Assembly (NCBI GenBank): GCA_024362935.1
Contig: JANCRA010000012.1
Coordinates: 310,001 to 374,000 of the forward strand
From: Setophaga petechia
Taxonomy: Eukaryota > Chordata > Aves > Passeriformes > Parulidae
Reading direction: 5' to 3'
Length of the DNA: 64,000 nucleotides
Numbering within the stretch: the first letter of the stretch is position 1; each line of letters begins with the position of its first letter. The position numbers were made by a program, and so were the translations under genes. Below the pieces are notes generated by a model. That model was not told where the DNA came from and made no database searches. It worked only from the letters and a program-made list of their open reading frames with translations. This document shows positions 14,309-26,961 of this stretch, one piece after another.

Positions 14309-15360
14309 CTGTGAAGAAAAAAAGTGAGGGGAGAAAGTGATGGGAACAGAAGGACAAACCCCTCAAAAACTGAGACTTAAAAGAAATTAAGCATAATGAA
14401 AACAAATGTTACAATGTTCATAGATGTACAAACTGTATTAACAATACCTTCTGTGAATTCTGGTTAGTTAACATGTTAATGAACTTTCACTATCAACGTA
14501 GTTCTACATGTTTTAATTTATGGAAGCTCTGAGTCATAAATTTACATTGCCATATGCAGTTGAGTCAAGTCTTGGCTCTGGAAACATCAGTGTCAAACTC
14601 AGACATCTTCCCCTGTTTTTGATAGTGAGGCTTTCATAGATAGCCACTCCAGCCCAAGTGTGGAGATCCAAATCCTGCTATCACATTCAGAAAATACTTT
14701 AAAAAGCATTCAGCTCCTTTTTCACTGCCTAAGAGTTCTTCTAATTTACTTCCAGCGTACAGCTGAATTTTGTGCTTGACGTTAGCTTCAACTAACTGCA
14801 ATTCAAACTAAGCTCAAGCACATCCCTGAGAGCAATGGCATAAAAAGGCAGTTTTAAGTGTAGTCCTGTATGCTTATATTTTGTAAACTGTTGCACTGGT
14901 GCAGTCAGCCCAATGGATGGCTAGGGGAGGAGCAAGGACCAAAACTTTTCCCCTTCCTGTACCAACAGAAGTTCTGTATGAATAGCAGAGCAGGCATAAT
15001 TTTTATACCACACCCCCTAGGACATGGTGTATGTATATGGTACTACAGCTGTGCAGGCACAGTGGTGGCTGAAACTGCTTGCTCCTCTGAATCGCTCCAG
15101 AATCCAGCTGTGATTTCTGGATCTCTGTAGTCATGAAAAGTTGTTGCACAATAACACTCCTAACAGCCTGCAACTTGCTTTTTACTGGCAGTGTATGCAA
15201 AGTTGCTAAGGAGTTCACTTTTTTCTAACTGGAACCAAGAATGCACACAGGCACTTTGAGAAGTCTTCTGTAAATGCCCTCTATATGAACGAGCTTGTTA
15301 AAGTATTACTTACTCCCAAACAATAGTTTATAATGTTCTTGGCATGCAAAAGAATGTTAA

Positions 15361-15426
15361 GTTTTATAATACTTTATAGTATTAGTTTTATAGTACTATA
15401 GTATATAGTATAGTATTATAGTTTTA
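15361..15426. repeat. AT-rich TAGTAT/TATAGT low-complexity block
   Basis: Overlapping TATAGTAT-type repeats containing the small palindrome TATAGTACTATA and TAATACT/AGTATTA arms; prone to cruciform or slippage. Confidence 0.85.
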
Positions 15427-15833
15427 ACATGGGCCTTAACATTTGTAGAGAATGCAGATTTTGCTAAGACAGAATAATTAATAGTTCTAAGGAAGAAGGA
15501 CAAAAGCACTTATACCCAGCCCCTGAATTCACAAGTGTAAGACATGTCTATTTCTCAAAAACTGTTATTGTCTGAAAATAGGATATGAATAGCACAGTAA
15601 AATATTTGGCATACTTTAAAAGCCTGTATGCATGAACATGCTCATGTAGTTAAAATATTAATATATTATTTTATATTTAGGCTTCCTTTTGAGTCTGCAA
15701 GTGAGTATTAAACTTTATTTTTTTTCTTATTTCTCATTATCTTGTATGTAGTATTTTGTAATTTATATGAACAGGTCTGAGCACAAGAGGGAAGGAGCGG
15801 TGCAACATGTCCATACTAAAACTCGTCCAGAAA

Positions 15834-15870
15834 CTGCTGTCATCCTATTACAGTAACAGGATGACAGCAG
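15834..15870. repeat. 37-nt near-perfect palindrome
   Basis: Arms CTGCTGTCATCCT and AGGATGACAGCAG are exact reverse complements. The interior continues pairing as TTAC/GTAA after one mismatched pair, leaving a single-base centre. Confidence 0.95.
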
Positions 15871-17458
15871 CATTCTTTCCTTAAAGCTGCAGTGAGTGAA
15901 ACCTCCTGGCTTATGAGGTTCAACTCTTTTTTCCCTGAATCTACCACCGACATTTAGAGGAATACGTTCCAAAATAAAAAGATTTTCTTTTTCATTTATA
16001 CACGTGCATATATGGCAGTTTCATTTTTTAAAAGTAACCATTAAATGTGGAATGATGGCCAGCTTTCATGCTTGTAGCATCTCCAAAACTCATAGTGAAA
16101 AACTGAAGTATCTCCTACATTTGGACTGGTCATTCCAGAGGCAATGAAAGCTCATTGCAAAAACTTATCCCATCTATATATGCTTAGATGAAACTCTTTA
16201 AGAGGAAAGCAGGACCATTGATATTTGTATCTGCATTACACACCTAAATCCTAAGCATAGAATAAAAAATCTGAGATTTCAATAGACAAAACATTTTCTG
16301 TTGGAAAACCTGATTTGTAGAAATTAATATATCTCCTTCATTAAAAAGTACCTTCACTAAAATGTGATAGAAATTCTTAAGACAAATCAAAAAGTGAAGC
16401 AGATTTAAAACAGAAAACTCCATATTTCACCTTAGCATACTCATTTGTGATGGCAAAAGAGAATACAATCAGTGTTGAAACCTCATGAACTTTCTAAAAC
16501 CTGATAGAGAATTTATAGGAATTAGACTAGAGTTAACTTGGAGGAATAATGGAAAAATATTTTGAAATATTTTAAAAATATTTAAATGTTTTGAAATCTC
16601 CAGAGATGGGTGAAGGAGACAATCTAGTAAATAAAAGGCTCTCTATAGTTCTTGAAGATATACATTCGAGTGTATTAATGAATCTTCCAGTGAATTCTAA
16701 AACCTAGTGGCTCTGCAATTAATACAATATTTTCTTTTACTAAGTTCAATAAAAAATGTTCATCTTGCAGACAGCCAAAGCAAAAAAAAGTAACATTTCC
16801 CATCAGCATTAACTCCCTCATCTTTGAGATGTTTACCTAGTCTTGAAGCTGTGACATATGGGAATTTCACACCTAGTGAATATATTTTCATGTAGCTTGT
16901 GGCACAGGAGTGTAATCATTAAAAGAATATACACAAGTAAGAGTAACTGCAACAGCTGGTGACATTTACCAATTAGAATTACAGTTCTTTTAAACACTTC
17001 ATCTTTCTTAATGTGTGCAGGATAATTATCTTTGAAATTGCTGTGGAAAAAAAATTAATTTTCCTTTTAAACAGTGTCTGACTTCAGTAGAAGTAAGTCT
17101 GGGTAAGGCAGATTATCAATACTCTGAAGTATGTCTGCTTAAACCTCACCAAAATCATTGAAGGTTAATCATCTTTGCTCATAGTGGGCAAAGTACACAT
17201 TAAACACTGAATGAACCAACAGAACATCAAATTCTTCATTATCTTTTCATATTGCATGAATTGAATTTATTTGTTTTCTCCAAACATGGGGAAAAAGAAA
17301 ACTATTATAAAAATCAAAATAGCTTTAATGCTGTATATTTAATGTTTTAACTTTTTTTACTAGGGATTATGTAATTTTTGGTAATCTTTGATAACACTAT
17401 TCTTTATTGATCTGCTTTAAATTATTAAGCATCAGAAAAAATCCAAGTTAACACAGAA

Positions 17459-17482
17459 TTAAACAAACAAACAACAACAAAA
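17459..17482. repeat. (AAAC/AAC)n simple repeat
   Basis: AAACAAACAAACAACAACAA. Confidence 0.9.
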
Positions 17483-20400
17483 AGTTTCATGTGCCTTAGA
17501 AAACAAACAAATAGAAATGGAGATATATTTAAAATAACTGTCACAGGGGGCATTTAATTGAAAAGACTAAAGCATTCCAGTCTCCACAGCCATACTCAAT
17601 AAAAAAAAATCTTCTCTGAATCTCTGGCAGAACATCTGCTGAAGTTAATGAGAGTTATTTGCACATCTTCGGGAGAAAAATGTAAGCTGGTATGTTATCC
17701 AGGTAAGTATAAAAAAAATATTGGGTGAAAGTTTCCCCAGGAAAAAAGGTGGGTTTTTTATGATAGATAGAAAGTTATTGTAAGTTTGTTTTATTCAGAA
17801 CAGCAGACAAGCTGTTTTGCCTATCTGAAAATGAAAGAGAACCAGACAAAGAGATGAATAGAGAAACTGGAAACACAAAGACATCAAATAAAATACCAGG
17901 AAATTAAGAGTTGTAAATAGGGTTACTTTGTCGCTGGTTACACAAGTAACTGAATACACTGGCGAGTGAATGAGTTTAAACAAGGGTGTAGGCTTCAGCA
18001 CATTCTTTTTTAGGGTTAATCACTAGTTAACCTGGCAAGATGAACATGCTGTTTGGGGAAAAAAAAAATTAAAATCCTTGTTAATTATATACTGCAAGTG
18101 CTCTTACTTCCTGCTGCTGCACCTAATCCCACAGGTGCAGGTTGTCCCTTACTATTCACTTGTAGGTGGGTCCTACTGCCAGGCTCTTTTTCATAGCAAT
18201 AAATTCAGATAAAGAAGAAACAGCCTTGTTTTCCCCATTTGAACAGGAAAACAGTATCATAGCGTCTATTTAACAGGGAGGAAAATATTAAATGTTAAAA
18301 TATATTATTTGTTTCCAAGATGTTGTAGAAGCTGTTTTATGAATGACATGCGTGGCTCCCACTGGCAATATCTGCCTGAAGCACTTAGTGAAAAGTAATG
18401 CTGCATTACCTTAATTTCCAGGCATTCAAATATTTTGCTGCTGAAAGATTGCAGTGGGTTTAATGTTGCCACTAATAGCAGGCATTTTCCTACAGGCGAG
18501 GTACATCTAAGTTTCTGAACAGCATTTTGCAATGCAACAGTTTGGCATAAATCTCAGGAAAATCATGTACATTTGTAATATTTGAGTTATGTTTATTCTC
18601 ACTTTGGCTTTTGTCACAGAACATTTCCTAGCATTAGAGAGTATTAAATGAACTTATATTACCAAAACCAAGAAACCAGCCTCAACCCACTACACTAGTT
18701 TTACTGAGTTGCTCTCCTGCCAAGGCATTAATGTTTCAAAGATGAGAACAGATGCTAGAGACTAACTATAAAATAACAAAATCCATCCAGTTTTCTGTTT
18801 GCTCTCCTCTCCACCTCTTTCCCCTCCCTTGCATCCTGGAGGGAGTCATTTTAGCTACAGCATGGTTGTAACAATGCAATGAAAAGGAGAGATGAGCTGG
18901 AGGGGGCTATTGTGAGGAACACAGGAGCTCCTTATTCAGTGTCCACCACAAAATGAAAAAGCATGTTGGAAAATTTCACTGCCTGAAAGTTCTTCTCTAA
19001 ATACTGCAAGGCTCATCACTGGGCTATGGAATTACAAAATTAAAATACCATTAAAATACTTCTGGAATAAAAACTACTTGTATCCATGGCTAGATCATCA
19101 TCTCCGTATTTTCTTAGAAAATTAAATACATAAGCCAGGGAGGAAGGAGCACCATTTGCATAACCAGTCTACTATAAAGGTAATATTTTAATTTCACATG
19201 GTTATAAAGAAATTGTTTCGTTTAAATGAAAAAAGTGCAAAGCATTTTCTCTCCCTTAAAAAAATCTTCTTTGAACAAAACAGCAACTTTGGCAAAGAGG
19301 AGATTTTGTACTTTGAGACGTCTCATGGAAAATTTAAACTGATTCTGCAAGTATTTACAAAAACACCTTTTTGTGTACATATAGTTTCATTGCATTCATG
19401 GGGAAACACAGGCATGCAAGTGTTTGCACCACGATTTTGATTCTTAGGGAAAAAAACCACTAAAGCCCCTATGAAAAAATTTGGTATTAAAATATGCTTT
19501 TTTTTCTTCCATAAAGTTGTATTTTATGTATTAGCTTTCCTACTGATTAGTAGTCATCCTTCTGGATTGCCATTGAAGAGGTATCTCAAAAGTACTGCTG
19601 ACTTAAAACAGATGCTGTAGGGCTTTCCCTCCAATTCCACAATAGCCTGTTTTCACAGATAGGAAAACAGAAGGACCAGTTCTCAGGTCCAGGTATACAG
19701 AGGAGGAGGAAGCCAGGAGAAGCCCTAAGTGTAAGGATAATACCCCTTCTGTGGTCTTTTTTAAAAAATAAGAGTTCTAAAAGAAAAGCTTAAAATTGAC
19801 TAGCATCGTATGGCTACACCTGAATAAACACTTATTTATCTCAAAAAGATTTTTGCTTCTAAAAATCAGCTAGATGAGGCCATGCAGTACAAGTGTGATA
19901 ACTGAAAACGAAGGTATCTGGAAGGTCCCCATGTGTGTCTGCCTGGTAGGAGGCAGAGTTCCTTCTTTGGCCTCTCCAAGACCCCATAAGTCAAATGCTG
20001 GCACATGTGTGAGGCCCCTTTTCATACCTTTGATCCCCACATAAAGGCAGGAGCGGAGCGAGAGGGCTGGCATTGTGTGAGCTGTGCACTGCTGTCAGCC
20101 CTGGCTCCCGCAAATGGCCCCTCTGCACTTGCTGTGACAGGTGGCCCATAGGAAGAGAGGGAGGATTAGGTTCCTTCTGTGCCCTCTAAGTAACTGGCAT
20201 AGATTACTGGCTCCTACAAAGGGATTTAAACATACCTTTCTGAACAATAAGCAGTATATACATGAGCATGTAACTGGATGCTCAATTTGTATGAGTAATT
20301 GCTCTGGTTGTATTTGTCAATGCACTAAATGTGTGTAGAAATGACCAGCCAAAGACACAATTACTTGTATGCAAAACTGACTTACATGATGAGAAATTGA

Positions 20401-21826
20401 ACACAACGAAATTATCTACATGATTAAGGAATAATAATCATTTGAGATTAACAACATACTTTTTTTTAACCTCAATTTTACTGCATTCTTTCCCTATTAA
20501 TTAATTAACTGGCTTTGTGAACAGAATATTAAAAAAAGGAAATACATTAGGTTGTACTTCTACATCTCCTATGGATTGCTTGGACTTCAAGAAAAACTAA
20601 GAAAGGATTATAGTGGATTTAGATGAGTTGTCTATTTAAATCTGCTTCTGCATTGCCAGTTATCAAAACATAGCATGAAAAAGAGAACCAGTGTCATCTC
20701 TCGTGCACTACTTGTAACATTTGTGTTATTTTCCTCCAAACATTTGGTTTCTTCCACTTGCACAGCAGCCACATTTTTTGCCACTGCAGAGCCTTGTATA
20801 CTGCGACAATTTTCAATAAGGTGAGCATAACAGCAACTAGATTTTTTTCATTATTATTTTTAGGAAATCACAGGACATCATTGTTATTCTTCCTAGTCTG
20901 GGTAATTTTGCACTGTTGCTATTATTTCGGTTGGGGCTTCAATTACCAAAACATAGGTAGTGTCCATACAGCCCTCAATGCAGAGCTGGGGAAAGCAATG
21001 AGAGCTCCTTGGCACTGCATATGTCCCACTTCTTGAAGGGGATTCTGAAAAACTAAGGCTTACATTGCAAGTTTTCTTAAACAGTTAAAAAACCCCACAG
21101 AACCACTTTTTTTGGTCTTCATTTGGATATAATTAATCATAATTCTCTAGCAAGAATAATGAATAGAGGGGTAGACAACAAGGGTAGGTAGCATTTTTAC
21201 TAACCTATCTGCCAAATGAACCACAAGTCTGTGTCTATCTTTCCCACCCTGGTCCTGAGAAATTAACAGATGCTGTCTAGGGAGTGTGCACCTTTGTGTT
21301 CAACTCTTTACTGTCTAAAGCCTCTTTCAACATTAATACAATCAACCTGCTCCTCAAAATGACTAAAAATCATTCAGGAATGTCTTCCTTCCTTTTGAAT
21401 AATTTACTATTTTTATTTACTTTTATTTAACTTTTTTATCCCATTTGCCTCTTATCCTCCCTCTAAAACATTTTGCTCAGTACTACCTTCATTTTCTTCT
21501 AACATCTTTTTTGCCTAGTTAGCTTCTTTTTATTTCAGTACAACCCAGCATATATTTCACTCTTTGCCAAATCCTGGTATTCAAAGATGAAAAACTGCCA
21601 AATCCACACACTCAAACAACTCTCCCAAACCCCTTGTCCCCTGCCAGCCCCCCTGCCTTCTCCCCTAGATGCACCAAGTGATCTCAGTCTGATGGAGGTG
21701 GGGCACAGGGGCAGAATGCCACTGTCTAACACGTGCAAGTCTGCACATATTTGCAACTACATAAAAAGAAAGGGCTGACAGTGGTCAGTTTAAGTAACTT
21801 TCACACATGCAGCTATATATGGTAAG

Positions 21827-21848
21827 AAAGAAGAAGAAGAAAGAAGAC
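21827..21848. repeat. (GAA)n simple repeat
   Basis: GAAGAAGAAGAAAGAAGA-type purine tract. Confidence 0.9.
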
Positions 21849-23874
21849 AGGAAGAAATTTTACAACATATCAGGTCAAAATAAAACCATGAGGCATTTAA
21901 TTAGCCTCAGTGCAGGGTTGCTAGGTCACTGTCACACTACCAAGAGCTCAATGTACATCATTCCTCCCTGTGTGCTGCCCCTCACTCCACTTCTCACTTC
22001 AGCTGTGAGCCCAGGTGATGACCTTGTGATGTGACGACTGTCAGCCTCCTCTTACAGCTGGAATTTTTTGCTTTGACATCTGGAGATTTTAGGCCCTATT
22101 CAGACTGGACAGCTGCTGTCAGTAAGGGCTCTTGGCCTCAACTGCATCTTCACAACAAAAGAATGTGAAGAAGCAAAACTAACCCCCAGCCTATGAACAC
22201 CTTTCAGTCGAGGTAAAAAGACCTCCAGAATTTGAAAATCTTTGCCTGATCAGATCCACAGCCTCCATGAAGCACAGTTTACATGTGTAGCTTACAGCTG
22301 TGGAACTACAGTGCTGTTGAAATGCTTGGTTGTGGAAAGGTGTGTGAGAAAGCTGGGAAGCGAAGATATTGTAACAATGCAAGGATCTTGATAACCTGTC
22401 AATAATCTGGTGCTTTCTTCAAGCCAAGCACCACCATTCAGTGAATGTGAGAAGGGCAGTGGGGCTACAGCAACCTCTCCCTGCTTGCCTCCCTCTTCCT
22501 CAGGAACAGTGGGTGCATCCCTGTGGGACTGATTTGTAATATTCCACAGAGCTTGTGGCAAAGGTATTTTTCAGTCTCATTTTTTATTGTGAACTTCAAC
22601 ATCAGTGTATCCAGGCCAATGGCAAAAGACTTTAATGTCTCCTCCTCATAGATATGTAATTTGGAGAGTTTTCCAAATTACCTGAAAGAAGCCAATGAAT
22701 TTCTAGTCTGTCCACTAATTTTTCTTTAGGCCTTGGGTCTTAGAGTACTAAACAAAGACCTTTTGCGGCAGCTACACAGCACAATGTATTAACAAAAGGT
22801 AAACTAAATTAACTGTATTTGATATGAGGTCACTCCTTTGAATGAAAGACAGCCTACTTTTATCTTTTTTATAAAACAAAAGAGCACTTACAAAGGTAAA
22901 AAATAACTAGGCAAAAAAAAAAAGTCTGAAAACAACAGAATTGTTACACTTTATCTTATGAATGAAACAAATATAAAGACAGAAAAACAATAAATTCCAG
23001 AAACAGAGATTTTTCCTTTTATTTAACATGCATGGACTGAAAAATAATTCAGTAAAAAAAAATTATTTAAGCTTGCATTTTTCAGGAGAGAACTGCTGAA
23101 GGTTTTGCTGGCCACCACACAGTTTAGCATATCTGGCATTTATCTATATTTTAATTGAATATTTTTCATTTACACAATAACTTTCACTTGTGTAATAATT
23201 GTAGCCTTTTTTTGCTGTGCTTGGAAAACAAGATTTTTTTAGAACTCCATTAAAAAGGGATGAGAATGCAGACCTATGAGAGAACAAGTGACACTGACAG
23301 TGAAAATGACAATATTACATAACTTAGCTTATTTAAAGAAAAGATGTTCTACTCTCATACTCTAATAAAAACATTTTAACAGCTGAATTTCGCCTGTATG
23401 TATAAAAGAGCTCCAACAATTTCCCCTTTATTTTTTTACTTATTGCACAACCAACGGTAAATCAAATATGGATTGAGTAAGCAAGGGGTTAAACAAGCAG
23501 ACCTGAGTCCTGAAGTAAGAAATCAAGAAATAATGGATATTCAAATATGATGCTTTCACTTGCTGCTTATCCTGCATATTTGAACAATTTATCCCCACAA
23601 AAAAGTATCTAAGTTACAATCCTCACTCTTCCACAACTGGAAAAGTGCATTGAGAATAACCTTTCCACAGTTTGCTTTGAGAGTTACTTATTGCACAAGG
23701 GAAATGAAACATCCTCTCAGGCTTGGAGTGGCTGTTTAAATATTCTATGTAAAGCTGTAATGAATCTCTGTAGGAAAGCAAAATGTCAACAATAAAAAAT
23801 GTGAGCTAAAGCCCCCCTAATTTCTGAATTAGTATGAGCAATAGAATAAATAAATCTAAAAGGGTTTCACTTAC

Positions 23875-23907
23875 CGGAACATCAACGTATTTGGCAGCTG
23901 CTTTTAC
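23875..23907 (-). CDS. CADPS2: CADPS2 small exon, 33 nt, encodes VKAAAKYVDVP
   Basis: Eleven codons in phase 0-0 lie between acceptor AATTTTCTAAAG and consensus donor GTAAGTG. The peptide VKAAAKYVDVP is identical or nearly so to what I recall for vertebrate CADPS2. It connects SFT of the previous exon to KPGMD of the next. The exon sits in the C-terminal region linked to dense-core vesicle association. It is short and frame-neutral, so regulated skipping is possible; C-terminal alternative exons have been described for mouse Cadps2, but I cannot map their numbers here. Confidence 0.95.
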
Positions 23908-24021
23908 CTTTAGAAAATTAAGCATAAAACACACAGTAAGTACTTATTACTATAAATTGCACAAAATTTCACAATTATGCACAGAAAGAATAGCAGAACC
24001 TTTGAGAATCCAAACACTTAC
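23908..24021 (-). other. CADPS2: CADPS2 short intron, 114 nt
   Basis: GTAAGTG donor and TTAATTTTCTAAAG acceptor. It couples the 84-nt and 33-nt exons into a tight pair. Confidence 0.93.
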
Positions 24022-24105
24022 AGTGAATGAAACTAATGATGAGAAGAAAGTACCTTCATCATATCTTGACAATTTAGACAGCACACCTTCTAACACTGAA
24101 ACAAC
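24022..24105 (-). CDS. CADPS2: CADPS2 internal exon, 28 codons
   Basis: An 84-nt phase 0-0 exon with acceptor TTTTCCTCCAG and strong donor GTAAGTG. It encodes VVSVLEG, then [19 protein letters not shown], then LVSFT, highly conserved in CAPS proteins. The next exon is only 114 nt away (23875-23907), so the two form a tight pair. A 106-codon open frame on the plus strand (23834-24154) overlaps both and is an antisense shadow. Confidence 0.97.
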
Positions 24106-26886
24106 CTGGAGGAAAAGCACAGAGAAAAATCTAAATGAACAATGTGAAAATTAAATATTTGGAGTGAGAATGTGAATTTTTCTTCCTCATATTTGTCTCG
24201 ATCAGCAGGGCAACATGAACTGTAAATCTGATCACCTTCTCCACCTCACAAAGTGTTGAAATCAAGGATAACCTTGTTTCTGCAGCTTCACTTATTGATC
24301 AGACAGATGGAAACTGCTGCACTACTGCAGAAATAGAAACCCAACCCAAAGCGTCTCCTAAGTCTGGCCTGCTTTGAACACAACATTGCAGCCTCTAGAA
24401 TATGGTTGAATATAGGAGTGTGCGTACCCAGCATGTATTTTGGGTAGAATTCACATGTTATTTTCTAGGACTACAGTTTCCAAGATGATGGAACACAATT
24501 GCTAAAGGTGGTGATTGTGATACCACGTTTCTTTCATTTTTGCTATTAAACAGAAAACCAGCTCTGATTTCAGCTGAAAGTGTAATAGCATTGCTTTTCT
24601 GTCAGCAGCATGAGCTGTTGAGCTGCTATTCCATGGCCAAGAAGGTGGCAAGAAAATGTATGCCCAAAGTCTCTGGTATGATGTGGTTTCTCTCCCCTGG
24701 ACTTTAACCTGCTATTCTCTGAGTAGTATGACTCCTCAGTAAGAGGTATGAATAGGTGTTTTGCACAAGATTTCATTCTGACCAAAACCCCCATAATTAT
24801 TAATTGCATTAATGACAGCTTTAATGTTTAAACTCCCTAAAATTTGCCTTAAAGCAAACAAATTCCCTTTTCACATCCCTCTGTAATGTTACGTTTCTCA
24901 AGAAATTCACAGTATGTAACATAAAAAACTGCCAGCCATTGTATTCATGCACATTTATTTTACACATATAAATTGCTTTCCAGTTTATAAAAAGATTGTT
25001 TTAAAAGTCATCCCTTGCTCCCAAAACAGTCATTCCCACAACCAAGAGTATCATTTTATGAGTGTGAGTACAGAACAAAATTCCATCTGGCATGCTGTTA
25101 ATGGGCCCTGTAACAGTGTCACAACAGTGTCACCTCCAGAGGAACTGAGATCATCACTTTACAATAAGCCCTGCTCTTAACAGTTCAAGGAGCAGGAGCA
25201 AGTGCAAACCTACATTTGTCATTTATCAATCTAACCTGTCATATTTACAGTGATTAATTAAGACACTGGTACATAGGTGCCAATCAAAGAATAAATCCCC
25301 ATCTCAAGAGAGACTGGCAGTTGTTTCTGCGCCCACTTTACTAGACCAGCTTTCTGCTTTGCAGTTGCATGCCTGTGAGAAGCTGCTGCTCATACTTTAA
25401 CTCATTTTATCTGATTGAAAAGGATTCTTTCTGCAGAGAAGATTATTATTGTGCAAAGATTGGCTAAGGAAAAGGCTGATTTCATAAACAATGTGTCCAC
25501 AGTGCCAGCATATGAATCCAATACAAGTAAGACACAAAATAACAGCAAAACACTTCAGCATCTAGGATGTCTGTTTAAACAAAAGGTTCAGTTACATAGC
25601 TGTAAACTTGTTTTCTGAGATGTCAGTGTACAGACTTGTGAAACTGTAAAAGCAATTCTGCACATGCCTCACATTCTATGAATTGGTTACCCTGAGACTC
25701 ACTGTGCTTTCCTTCACTGTTTTGTGCTATTCCTGTGAATTCCTGAGTGCTTTAGACTGATGTGTCTTGTGTAAAACCTGCCCAGTACAGTTCTTAACAA
25801 GAAAACCTCACTGAAGGAAAAGTATTATTTTCAGTTTCACAAGTGGCTTGTAGCTAAAAACAATGATTGAAACACTTATTCCACTGATGCACAAAAGAGG
25901 TAATAAAGAGGTAAAGGCTGGAAAATAGTGAAAAATACATTAGATGCAAAAGATGAATGCATATGGGTTATCATGCACACTGATGTGCATTTTTTCTGGC
26001 CAAAACCAAGAGTTACACCTCAGCCTTCCTTTGTACCCTCAGAAGCTTTCTGCCTTGAAACAGAAGCAATCAGGATGTCACTGGTATTTCACATCTCAAG
26101 TAGGAGACACTGGTTAAGCTTCCAGCGATCAGCCAATGACACAGAATATTTGCTTTCTGATTTGAGATTTCAGCCCCTAGTACTGTGATAACTAATAATG
26201 CAAATCCCTCTGTATTGACAACAGTTGCCCTTAGAATTTCTTGCACATACATCCAGAAGGAATATGACTATATTCCTCCTTTTTTGTTGGAATAGAGGTA
26301 CTACAGAAAGACAAGACATTGTTTAAGTTTTCTTCACTTATTCTCCAAGTCCTTATATCATGTCAAAACACATTTTATTTTTAAATATAAAAGCCTAAAA
26401 AATAAATTTCAGGGAACAACAGCTTATAAAATATTTTTAATTAAATGCTTTGTGGACCAAAATCTCATAAAAAAGTTAAATTGAAACTCTGGATATTGTC
26501 CACCACCAAATACAGAATTTAAATACTAAATGATAGGAAGAAAGTTCTCATGTAAGAAATTCAACAACAAATAACACATAGTATTATATAAGACAATATT
26601 GAAAACATTTAGTTCTACCAGTTCGACTAGCTTCTAGCAATTCCTATCAACTGCAGAAAACACAGAAAACAAACTTATTTCAATAGCAGGCTGCACAGAA
26701 ATTGTTTACTCAATTGTTATAAAATTTAATTTTGTAAATTCAGTATTAGTTGCACAAATAGTATTTACAAATTATGTTGTCCCCTACAATTTTCCTGCAT
26801 ATAGAGAAACTGTGTGATATCTGAATACATCTCCAAAGATCAACCATTTTCTGCTATTGCATAAATTAAAATGTAAATAGTTTTAC
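24106..26886 (-). other. CADPS2: CADPS2 intron, 2781 nt
   Basis: Intron between the QQYHSK exon and the VVSVLEG exon. Short chance frames only; no repeat family or conserved motif recognised. Confidence 0.85.
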
Positions 26887-26961
26887 CTTTGAAACAAGAA
26901 GTGAAATAATTTCTTTAACAGTTTCTTCAATCAAGTCATCTATTTTTGAATGGTATTGTTG
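26887..26961 (-). CDS. CADPS2: CADPS2 internal exon, 25 codons
   Basis: A 75-nt exon, phase 0 to 0, with acceptor TTGAATTACAG and donor GTAAAA. The translation begins [18 protein letters not shown] and ends with LLVSK, an amphipathic helix of the CAPS Munc13-homology region. It continues directly into VVSVLEG of the next exon. The acceptor has a CAGCAA context, so the first Gln could shift by one NAGNAG-like choice only if CAA were replaced by CAG; as written, one acceptor is clearly preferred. The exon can be skipped in frame. Confidence 0.95.

Larger units (their letters stand above)
14309..23874 (-). other. CADPS2: CADPS2 intron, 9566 nt
   Basis: Intron between the VKAAAKYVDVP exon and the KPGMD exon. 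It contains a 37-nt near-perfect palindrome (15834-15870), an AT-rich TAGTAT repeat (15361-15426), AAC and GAA simple repeats and a locally GC-rich patch (about 19890-20170). I see no supported gene. Confidence 0.85.

Noticed and set aside
23834..24154. 106-codon plus-strand open frame
   Set aside because: It is antisense to two CADPS2 exons with matching splice sites and family-typical translation; the opposite strand is a shadow.
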